From Lentisphaeria bacterium (lineage in GTDB: Bacteria > Verrucomicrobiota > Lentisphaeria > Victivallales > GWF2-50-93), in NCBI GenBank assembly GCA_020056205.1, contig JAGVIF010000529.1, positions 1 to 9,142 of the forward strand: DNA of 9,142 bases. The letters run 5' to 3'. The translations under genes were made by a program, and so were the position numbers. Under the pieces are notes generated by a model. The model saw only the letters and a program-made list of their open reading frames with translations, did no database searches and was not told the DNA's origin. This document shows, one piece after another, positions 1 to 5,006 of the stretch (position 1 is the first letter of the stretch; every line of letters starts with the position of its first letter).

Positions 1-5
1 TATTT

Positions 6-24
6 TAAGCCTTATAGAGTATAA
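6..24. repeat. Half copy of the 4679-4705 palindrome at the aroA 3' end
   Basis: The 19 bases TAAGCCTTATAGAGTATAA are identical to 4688-4706. The left arm is degraded here (positions 1-5), so the hairpin is incomplete. The aroA stop codon (12-14 on the minus strand) and the last aroA codons lie inside it. This suggests that the element arrived at, or grew over, the end of aroA. Confidence 0.65.
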
Positions 25-1295
25 ACTTCACAAAACTTTGCTCCGAGTTTTTGAAAATCACGGATGAAGTTCGGATAAGTAACGGATGCGGCTTCTACCC
101 CTTTGACGGTAGTTTGTCCTTTGGATGATAGGCCTGCGATTGCAAGAGCCATCACTATTCTGTGGTCGTCATGTCCGTCAACGACTGTTCCGTCTAGGTA
201 TCCTGTGCCGTGAATTATCATTCCGTCTTCAAGTTCTTCGACTTTTGCCCCCATTTTGCGAAGTTCGCAAGTCATGCAGGCAATTCTGTCGGTTTCCTTT
301 ATTCTTGCCTGGGGCACGTTTAACAATTCCGTTTTTCCTTCGGCAAAACAGGCGGCTACGGCAAGCGCCGGCAATGCATCGGGGGTTGAATTTAAGTCCA
401 CCGAAATAGGGTTGAGCTTGCTTGGCGCTTTGACTGAAGTCCATTCCCTGTCTCTTTTGATTTCCATTCCCATTTTTTCCATTATTTTGAATACATCTTT
501 GTCGCCTTGACGATCATTAAAATCAAGATTTTTGATTTTTACTTCGCCCTTTGTTATCGCGGCGGCGACAAGCGGAAATGTTGCGGTGGAAAAATCAGCC
601 GGAATTAAAGATTCGAAAGCTTTGTAAGCTTGATGTCCCTTTATTTTGAAATTAGAGAAGTCATCAGCATATTCGATTTCTATGTTTTGTTTTTTCAGCC
701 AGTCGAGAGTTATTTCAAGATATGGTTTTTCGTTGAGCTTGAACACTTCGATTTGCGAGTCGGCTTTTATGAGCGGAGTTGCGAGGAGCAAAGATGTTAC
801 AAATTGTGAGCTTTTTCCTTCGATCTTTGTTCTCCCTCCTTTTAGCGGGCCTCTCACCGACAGGGGGCACTTGCCGTTAGCCGATTTGATTTCAGCGCCA
901 AGTTCTTCAATGGAAGAAAGAAGCGGGCGCATTTCTCTTGTCCTTAGCGACTTGTCTCCATCGAACGAAAAAACGTTATCAGCAAGACTCGCAAGGCCAG
1001 TGAAAATTCTAAGACTTGTCCCGGAATTTCCAAGATATACAGTTTTTTTCGAACAAGCCCTGAATTTGCCTCCTATTCCTTTGATCTTCCAGAAATCATT
1101 TTTCCTCTCGATTTCAGCGCCGAACGATTCGGCGGCGTTCAGGCTCGATAGAGTATCTCCGGAAACAAGAGGATTTATGATCGCAGATTTGCCTTCAGCC
1201 ATAGAAGCAATGGCGACCGCCCTTATTGTGTGCGACTTCGAGCTAGGCACGGCTATTTCTCCGGCAATTTTCGATTTTGAAACACAAATGTCCAT
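12..1295 (-). CDS. aroA: 3-phosphoshikimate 1-carboxyvinyltransferase (EPSP synthase)
   Basis: This cytoplasmic enzyme joins phosphoenolpyruvate to shikimate-3-phosphate, the sixth step of the shikimate route to chorismate. The protein has 427 residues, the usual length, and carries the family signatures along its whole length: PSSKSHTIR near residues 17-25 (substrate-binding Lys/Ser/Arg), LGNSGTSLR at 88-96, KSSQF at 161-165, the catalytic Asp in STPDALP (D306), RIKETDR at 331-337, DGHDDHR at 373-379 and YPNF near 407-410. The chosen start is ATG, which puts the first beta strand and the KSH motif at the expected distance. No clear Shine-Dalgarno sequence precedes it. The last codons (VYTL, stop) lie inside half of a palindrome that recurs at 4679-4705. 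Upstream are a 19-bp perfect palindrome and a 63-bp element shared with the RodZ-like gene. A 15-bp palindromic word lies inside the gene at 256-270. The identification is firm. Confidence 0.97.
   Translation of the reverse strand: MDICVSKSKIAGEIAVPSSKSHTIRAVAIASMAEGKSAIINPLVSGDTLSSLNAAESFGAEIERKNDFWKIKGIGGKFRACSKKTVYLGNSGTSLRIFTGLASLADNVFSFDGDKSLRTREMRPLLSSIEELGAEIKSANGKCPLSVRGPLKGGRTKIEGKSSQFVTSLLLATPLIKADSQIEVFKLNEKPYLEITLDWLKKQNIEIEYADDFSNFKIKGHQAYKAFESLIPADFSTATFPLVAAAITKGEVKIKNLDFNDRQGDKDVFKIMEKMGMEIKRDREWTSVKAPSKLNPISVDLNSTPDALPALAVAACFAEGKTELLNVPQARIKETDRIACMTCELRKMGAKVEELEDGMIIHGTGYLDGTVVDGHDDHRIVMALAIAGLSSKGQTTVKGVEAASVTYPNFIRDFQKLGAKFCEVYTL
256..270. repeat. Intragenic palindrome TTGCGAANTTCGCAA, perfect copy (in aroA)
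   Basis: The sequence TTGCGAAGTTCGCAA is a perfect palindrome around one base. It is one of six copies in the window with at most one mismatch to the consensus. On the coding strand the codons are TGC GAA CTT CGC (CELR). Confidence 0.7.
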
Positions 1296-1317
1296 ACTAT
1301 CAATTTGAATAGTTTAA

Positions 1318-1336
1318 TGAACTGCATTGCAGTTCA
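1318..1336. promoter_or_regulatory. Perfect palindrome TGAACTGCA-T-TGCAGTTCA upstream of aroA
   Basis: Two 9-bp arms surround a single central base (1327), and the flanking pair 1317/1337 is also complementary. The palindrome starts 22 bases upstream of the aroA start codon, between that codon and the 63-bp repeat. Its size and position fit an operator for a dimeric regulator or a hairpin in the 5' leader of the aroA message. No T-run follows on either strand, so a terminator is unlikely. The sequence shows only the symmetry; the role is inference. Confidence 0.45.
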
Positions 1337-1337
1337 T

Positions 1338-1400
1338 ACATCGTTTATTATCAAGAACTTAGCTTAAATTCTGCCGATTGAACCGCAAAATTTAGGTTAA
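1338..1400 (-). repeat. 63-bp dispersed element, copy A (upstream of aroA)
   Basis: This segment matches 3429-3491 at 57 of 63 positions without gaps. The 28 bases 1373-1400 are identical in both copies. Read on the minus strand, it starts with TTAACCTAAATTTTGCGG and contains the conserved block TTGATAATAAAC. It ends 42 bases upstream of the aroA start codon. Copy B has the same orientation relative to the RodZ-like gene. The GATAAT inside the conserved block resembles a -10 box, but no convincing -35 box lies at the right distance. It may be a shared promoter/leader or a piece of a small non-coding mobile repeat. Confidence 0.75.
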
Positions 1401-1486
1401 GGCAGTTGCCACAGGGTAACTCGGGTCTATCTGACCCGAGAATCGCGGGTCAGATAGACCCGCGCTACTTCGAATTGCACCTTAAC
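1396..1486. repeat. Nested palindromic (REP/MITE-like) element
   Basis: The core is a perfect 17-bp inverted repeat: CGGGTCTATCTGACCCG at 1422-1438 and its reverse complement at 1446-1462, with the 7-base loop AGAATCG. Each arm is itself nearly symmetric (CGGGTC/GACCCG), so a cruciform or two smaller hairpins could also form. An outer pair, GTTAAGG at 1396-1402 and CCTTAAC at 1480-1486, encloses the core. No T-run follows on either strand, and the GC-rich nested design resembles REP/BIME or MITE-type intergenic repeats. It lies downstream of coaB and could block transcription or protect the 3' end of that message. Confidence 0.7.
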
Positions 1487-1545
1487 TTAGCGGCATTCAT
1501 CCCAGTCCCCTTTATAAGGCTTGAGCCAGCATGTCGTTGAATAGA

Positions 1546-1575
1546 ATCTGTGTGCATCTGTGTTCATCGGTGGTT
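1546..1575 (+). repeat. Three 10-bp tandem words (ATCTGTGTKC / ATCGGTGGTT)
   Basis: Three successive 10-base words stand here: ATCTGTGTGC (1546-1555), ATCTGTGTTC (1556-1565) and ATCGGTGGTT (1566-1575). The spacing equals one DNA helical turn, so the shared TGTG faces fall on one side of the helix. The pattern resembles the TTCGTG arrays at the right end of the window in period and in the closing GTGG, although the word differs. It is non-coding and lies between coaB and the palindromic element. The remaining bases of the gap 1296-1664 show no gene that I can support. Confidence 0.55.
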
Positions 1576-1664
1576 AATATTGGTGAGCCGCCGTTGCTCC
1601 CACCAACGTCATTGTATTTACGAACGCATGCACTTAAGCGGTGGTCTGAAAATCTCACCGCACC

Positions 1665-2309
1665 TCATTTATATGAACGGGCAATAATTACGGATAAAAT
1701 TTCTTTTCCGAGCGATTTTTTGTCCATTTCGGGAAAATAAAAGATTTGTCCGTCTTTGTATATCATAGCAACTTCATTTATGTCGCTGTCAAAGCCGATG
1801 TTCTTTTTGGAAACATCATTAGCGATAATCCAGTCGAGATTTTTAAACTTTATTTTGGTTCGCGCATTTTCGATGAGATTCTCGGTTTCGGCCGCGAATC
1901 CCACGAGTATTTGACCATCCTTTTTGTTTTTGCCGAGTTCCGCAAGGATGTCTTCGGTCTTTTCAAATGTCAGGACGATGCGCTCTGATTTTTTTTTAAT
2001 TTTGCTGTCGGACTTTGACTCTTCGGCCGGGCGGTAATCGGACACCGCCGCTGCCATTATGATTATGTCGGCGCAGGGCGCCAGCCTGCGAATTTCGCAA
2101 GCCATCTGTGCGGCGCTTTCCACGAAGAAGACCTGAACGCCGGGCGGCTGAGGAATGGCGACAGGGCCGCTGACAAGGGTTGTTTCATGGCCGGCATCCG
2201 CAGATGCGGAGGCTATAGCGTATCCCATTTTGCCGCTTGATCTGTTTGAAATGAAACGGACAGGGTCAATGTTTTCCCTTGTGGGGCCTGCGCTGACGAG
2301 AATTTTCAT
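1665..2309 (-). CDS. coaB: Phosphopantothenate-cysteine ligase, stand-alone CoaB domain
   Basis: CoaB joins 4'-phosphopantothenate to cysteine in coenzyme A synthesis, using a nucleotide-activated intermediate. The 214-residue protein matches the C-terminal half of the usual CoaBC fusion: AGPTRE at 7-12, NRSSGKMG at 22-29, the AAAVSDYRP loop at 86-94, KIKKKSER near 103-110 (contains the expected active-site lysine region), GFAAET at 137-142 and the AND motif at 163-165. The N-terminal flavoprotein decarboxylase domain (CoaC, about 190 residues) is absent. The ORF begins at a normal ATG and the upstream neighbour is an unrelated RodZ-like gene, so this is a true single-domain enzyme and not a truncation. 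CoaC must be encoded elsewhere. Only 3 bases separate the upstream stop codon from this start, which indicates an operon. The intragenic palindromic word occurs at 2086-2100. Confidence 0.93.
   Translation of the reverse strand: MKILVSAGPTRENIDPVRFISNRSSGKMGYAIASASADAGHETTLVSGPVAIPQPPGVQVFFVESAAQMACEIRRLAPCADIIIMAAAVSDYRPAEESKSDSKIKKKSERIVLTFEKTEDILAELGKNKKDGQILVGFAAETENLIENARTKIKFKNLDWIIANDVSKKNIGFDSDINEVAMIYKDGQIFYFPEMDKKSLGKEILSVIIARSYK
2086..2100. repeat. Intragenic palindrome TTGCGAANTTCGCAA, 14/15 copy (in coaB)
   Basis: CTGCGAATTTCGCAA differs from the consensus only at the first base. In coaB it encodes CEIR in the same frame as the aroA copy. Confidence 0.65.
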
Positions 2310-2312
2310 TTG

Positions 2313-3422
2313 TCAAGGAGCCTTAAGTTCGCTCATATTGCCGGTCGGATAGCTGACGACAATGCCTCTGAGTTTCGCGTCAATTTCAGTTTGGGAAACA
2401 GTTTCGCCCTGTAGAGAATTCAGCGTAGTTTTGCGTCCTTCCTGCGTTGAAGGTTTTTCTGATCTTTTACTTTTTCCGAGCAATAAAACACCGCCGAGAA
2501 TGCATAATCCCGCGATGATGGCTATTCCGAAGGAAGCCGCCATCTTGAAACTTTTAAGTTTGGTTTCTTTTTCGAGATTTACCTGTTTGCCTTTTTCTAT
2601 GCCGAGAAGAATTTCCTCCGACACGGTGTAATGAATATCTTTTCCCTTGAGCTTTTGGATGGCGCTCTTCGATAAGGAATCGTCTATTCCGTATTGTTCG
2701 AAAAGTCTCTTGATGTATGCGTTCACATAGACTGACGAGGGAAGGGCGTTGAAGTCATCTCTCTCTATGGCTTCAATGTAGGATTTTTTTATTTTTGTTT
2801 GGGTCGCAACCTGGTCTATGCTGAAATTTGCTCTGACTCTCGCCTCTTGAAGAAGATGCCCGATAGATGTTCCGTCGCTGATCTTTAATGGATTTTTATG
2901 TTGTTCCTTGTGAGGCAGGCTCTTGCCCTCCGTGGTTGGTTTTGGGATACTTTTTTGTTCCTGGTTTTGATGATAAGATTGAGTCTCAAACGGGACTGGA
3001 GACTTTTTCGGTTCCGGGGATTTTTTAGGCTGCGTTTGAGGATTTTCCGAACTGTCATTATGAACAAGAACTGTTTTCTTCTCCGCCGCATCGCTTTTAA
3101 CAGGGGGTTTTGCCTCCTCTTTCATGGATTTGGCCTCCTCCTTGAGTTCTCTCAGTGTTTTGTGGATTTCCATGGCGGCAGGATAAATTTCCGGAGATTT
3201 TTTTTTCATATCTTTGCTTAAAAGAACGGTCTTCTTGGATTTTTCCATCTGCTCAAGCCCTGTTTTTTCGGAAGACGGCAGTATCCGTTCAGTTGGCTCC
3301 GTGAAGTCAAGATGAAGTTGAGATCCATCAGGCTTCTTTTCCTGTATTTCCTTTTTGGACGAGCTGAACAAATCTTGTTCTTTAACGTTTTTCATCAAGG
3401 CATGCTGAATTTTTAAATTCAT
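2313..3422 (-). CDS. RodZ-like protein: cytoplasmic helix-turn-helix domain plus one membrane helix
   Basis: With the ATG at 3422 the protein has 369 residues. Residues about 10-180 are charged and low in complexity (Lys, Glu, Pro, Ser), probably disordered. Residues about 187-242 form a RodZ-type HTH domain: IGHLLQEARVRANFSIDQVA, then TKIKKSYIEAIERDDF and a tail reading YVNAYIKRLFEQYGI. A hydrophobic segment at about 292-316 (FKMAASFGIAIIAGLCILGG) is a single transmembrane helix, followed by a short outer tail of about 50 residues. RodZ binds MreB and helps set rod shape; here the HTH domain lies far from the N-terminus rather than first, and the periplasmic part is short, so the shape role is inference. 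A TTG at 3479 would add 19 residues, but those are encoded by the 63-bp repeat. The ATG at 3422 has a weak AGG just upstream; ATG at 3395 is an alternative. coaB follows 3 bases after the stop. Confidence 0.8.
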   Translation of the reverse strand: MNLKIQHALMKNVKEQDLFSSSKKEIQEKKPDGSQLHLDFTEPTERILPSSEKTGLEQMEKSKKTVLLSKDMKKKSPEIYPAAMEIHKTLRELKEEAKSMKEEAKPPVKSDAAEKKTVLVHNDSSENPQTQPKKSPEPKKSPVPFETQSYHQNQEQKSIPKPTTEGKSLPHKEQHKNPLKISDGTSIGHLLQEARVRANFSIDQVATQTKIKKSYIEAIERDDFNALPSSVYVNAYIKRLFEQYGIDDSLSKSAIQKLKGKDIHYTVSEEILLGIEKGKQVNLEKETKLKSFKMAASFGIAIIAGLCILGGVLLLGKSKRSEKPSTQEGRKTTLNSLQGETVSQTEIDAKLRGIVVSYPTGNMSELKAP

Positions 3423-3428
3423 TAACCT

Positions 3429-3491
3429 ACATTGTTTATTATCAATAACTTGGTTCAAATTCGGCCGATTGAACCGCAAAATTTAGGTTAA
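3429..3491 (-). repeat. 63-bp dispersed element, copy B (upstream of RodZ-like gene)
   Basis: This is the second copy of the element at 1338-1400, in the same orientation, ending 6 bases before the ATG of the RodZ-like gene. Unlike copy A it is framed by short inverted ends, TTAACCTA at 3422-3429 and TAGGTTAA at 3484-3491. It also holds an internal inverted pair, GGTTCAA/TTGAACC (read on the minus strand) around the symmetric TCGGCCGA. These features make copy B look more intact. Shared promoter/leader or small mobile repeat are the two readings. Confidence 0.75.
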
Positions 3492-3555
3492 TAATAATGA
3501 CAACGCCAAATATAACACTTAAAAATTTCTATGCAAATAAGAGAGTCAATTGCAA

Positions 3556-3588
3556 AAGTACCTGAATCCGTCACGGATTCAGGTACTT
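3556..3588. repeat. 33-bp perfect palindrome between divergent genes
   Basis: Sixteen-base arms (3556-3571 and 3573-3588) surround one central base, C3572. The arm begins AAGTACCTGAATCCG. The palindrome lies between the divergently read RodZ-like and isomerase-like genes, where no terminator is expected, and no T-run follows it. A long near-loopless palindrome of this kind is typical of REP-like repeats or of a large operator. I see no second copy in this window. Confidence 0.6.
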
Positions 3589-3649
3589 ACCTTGAAATTG
3601 CGTTTTACGGGATGATATTTTGAAAGAAAAATTATATTAAATAAAGAAA

Positions 3650-3655
3650 AAGGAG
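3650..3655 (+). promoter_or_regulatory. Ribosome binding site of the isomerase-like gene
   Basis: AAGGAG stands 7 bases before the ATG at 3663. This is the best Shine-Dalgarno sequence among the larger genes in the window, and it fixes the start of the isomerase-like gene. Confidence 0.8.
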
Positions 3656-3662
3656 CGCTTAA

Positions 3663-4652
3663 ATGAGACCTGTAACTATGTTTACCGGGCAATGGGCGGA
3701 TTTAAAACTCGATGTGCTTGCGAAAAAAGCGGCCTCATGGGGATATGACGGCCTCGAACTGGCATGCTGGGGTGATCATTTTGAAATAGACAAAGCTGAC
3801 GCAAAATATTGCGCCGCAAAACGCAAACAGCTCGAAAAACAAGGACTTAAAGTCTACTCGATTTCGGCTCATCTTGTAGGGCAGGCCGTATGCGACAAGA
3901 TAGATGAGCGCCACAAAAGCATAGTCCCCGCCTATATTTGGGGCGACGGCAATCCTGAAGGTGTCAGGAAAAGGGCCGCCGACGAGATGATAAGAACCGC
4001 AAAAGCGGCAAAAAATCTCGGCGTGAAAATTGTCAATGGCTTCACCGGCAGTTCAATATGGCATATGCTATACTCATTTCCGCCGGCAACATCAGACATG
4101 ATTGATAATGGTTATAAGGATTTCGCAGGGCGCTGGAGTCCAATCCTTGATGAATTTCAGAAACTCGGGGTAAAATTCGCGCTCGAAGTTCATCCCACAG
4201 AAATAGCATTTGACATAGCGTCGGCCGAGCGCGCTTTGCGGGCGCTTGACAATCACCCTGCATTCGGATTCAACTTCGATCCGAGCCATCTCGCCTATCA
4301 GGGTGTTGATTATGTAAAATTCATCCACCGTTTTTCCGATAGAATATTCCATTGCCACATGAAGGACGTTGGATGGTCAAAAGTCCCCGTCGAAGCCGGA
4401 GTATTCGGAGGGCATACGGATTTTGGAGACCAGCGCAGATACTGGGATTTCCGCTCGCTTGGAAGAGGAAATATCAATTTTGAGGAAATAATCAGAGCCC
4501 TAAACAGAATAGGATACGAAGGCCCGCTTTCTGTCGAATGGGAGGACAGCGGAATGGACCGCGAACACGGAGCGGCGGAAGCTTGCGCATTCGTCAGAAG
4601 GCTCGACTTCAAACCCTCATCAAGAAAGTTTGACGCCGCTTTCGACAAATGA
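3663..4652 (+). CDS. Sugar phosphate isomerase/epimerase-like protein (xylose-isomerase-type TIM barrel)
   Basis: The 329-residue protein has the fold and metal-site pattern of the AP endonuclease 2 / xylose-isomerase-like TIM-barrel family. Visible strand/motif blocks are GYDGLEL at 27-33, YSISAHL at 65-71, [10 protein letters not shown] at 120-129, [10 protein letters not shown] at 171-180, [10 protein letters not shown] at 201-210, IFHCHMKD at 228-235 and LSVEWED at 289-295. E175, D206, H232 and E292 or E294 are the likely divalent-metal ligands. Family members isomerise or epimerise sugars, or act on inositol-type keto sugars; the exact substrate cannot be read from this sequence. There is no signal peptide, so it is cytoplasmic. 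It stands alone between two palindromes with its own strong ribosome binding site, and no sugar transporter or dehydrogenase sits next to it to hint at a pathway. Confidence 0.85.
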   Translation: MRPVTMFTGQWADLKLDVLAKKAASWGYDGLELACWGDHFEIDKADAKYCAAKRKQLEKQGLKVYSISAHLVGQAVCDKIDERHKSIVPAYIWGDGNPEGVRKRAADEMIRTAKAAKNLGVKIVNGFTGSSIWHMLYSFPPATSDMIDNGYKDFAGRWSPILDEFQKLGVKFALEVHPTEIAFDIASAERALRALDNHPAFGFNFDPSHLAYQGVDYVKFIHRFSDRIFHCHMKDVGWSKVPVEAGVFGGHTDFGDQRRYWDFRSLGRGNINFEEIIRALNRIGYEGPLSVEWEDSGMDREHGAAEACAFVRRLDFKPSSRKFDAAFDK

Positions 4653-4678
4653 AGCCGCCTCTGTTCGCTTGAAAAAGA

Positions 4679-4705
4679 TATACTCTATAAGCCTTATAGA
4701 GTATA
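4679..4705. terminator. 27-bp perfect palindrome downstream of the isomerase-like gene
   Basis: Thirteen-base arms (4679-4691 and 4693-4705) surround C4692, 26 bases after the stop codon of the isomerase-like gene. Nineteen bases of it with its right edge (4688-4706, TAAGCCTTATAGAGTATAA) recur exactly at 6-24, where they overlap the aroA stop codon. Two copies at gene 3' ends suggest a 3'-end processing or termination hairpin, but it is AT-rich and lacks a T-run, so a dispersed palindromic repeat is equally possible. It also contains TATAAT at 4702-4707, upstream of the hicB-like gene. Confidence 0.5.
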
Positions 4706-4770
4706 ATCTCAGGCAGAGCATTGATTATTATTTATGAACGTATCTTATATCCAAAATCAAGAGGTGAAAA

Positions 4771-4977
4771 ATGAAATTCAATATTGTCATCGACAGGGAT
4801 GAAGACGGATACTGGATTTCCGAATGTCCTTCAATCCCCGGTTGCGCTTCTCAGGGCAAAACGAAGGATGAGGCCGTTACGAACATAATGGAGGCCATTC
4901 ATCTTTGTCTTGAAGTCAGAGCTGAAGAGGGAATGCCATTGACCGTCGAGACAAGGCAGGTGGAGGTATTTGCATAA
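4771..4977 (+). CDS. hicB: HicB-like antitoxin
   Basis: The 68-residue protein has the compact HicB fold pattern: a first strand MKFNIVIDRDEDGYW, then SECPSIPGCASQGKT at 18-32, the helix DEAVTNIMEAIHLCLE at 33-48, and a last strand VETRQVEV. In HicAB modules HicB neutralises the mRNA-cleaving toxin HicA. No DNA-binding domain is attached, so this is the short HicB form. GAGGTG lies 4 bases before the ATG. The stop codon overlaps an ATG (TAATG), the usual layout for a following hicA, but only a 9-codon ORF is left there. It is therefore probably an orphan. It could also serve as a translational leader for the radical SAM gene downstream. Confidence 0.85.
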   Translation: MKFNIVIDRDEDGYWISECPSIPGCASQGKTKDEAVTNIMEAIHLCLEVRAEEGMPLTVETRQVEVFA

Positions 4978-5006
4978 TGCCTCAAATCCCCTCATTAATA
5001 CATTGA
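4977..5006 (+). pseudogene. Possible hicA remnant, 9 codons (MPQIPSLIH)
   Basis: The ATG overlaps the hicB stop codon by one base (TAATG). The nine codons read MPQIPSLIH, and the stop overlaps the next ATG (TGATG) of the radical SAM gene. HicA proteins often open with a similar Met-Pro-x-(Ile/Leu)-Pro stretch before the first helix, and the location is exactly where hicA is expected. The match is only about seven residues, so it is suggestive, not proof. Whatever its origin, the arrangement would let ribosomes pass from hicB through this mini-ORF into the radical SAM gene. Confidence 0.4.

Noticed and set aside
646..1308. A 220-residue plus-strand reading frame opposite aroA
   Set aside because: It is antisense to a gene with intact EPSP synthase motifs and shows no family pattern.
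1422..1462. Rho-independent terminator for coaB
   Set aside because: The hairpin is strong but no T-run follows on either strand; a REP-like repeat fits better.
1531..1740. A 69-residue plus-strand reading frame in the coaB 3' region
   Set aside because: It begins in the 10-bp word repeat and runs antisense into coaB without any recognisable feature.
3423..3479. A TTG start at 3479 that would extend the RodZ-like protein by 19 residues
   Set aside because: The extra codons come from the dispersed 63-bp repeat and have no ribosome binding site.
3455..3480. tRNA-like T-arm (GGTTCAA) in the 63-bp repeat
   Set aside because: No matching stem, anticodon arm or acceptor stem can be drawn around it.
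4970..5005. A TTG start at 4970 for the radical SAM protein
   Set aside because: It would lie inside hicB and place 12 unrelated residues before the first beta strand MKIALIYP.
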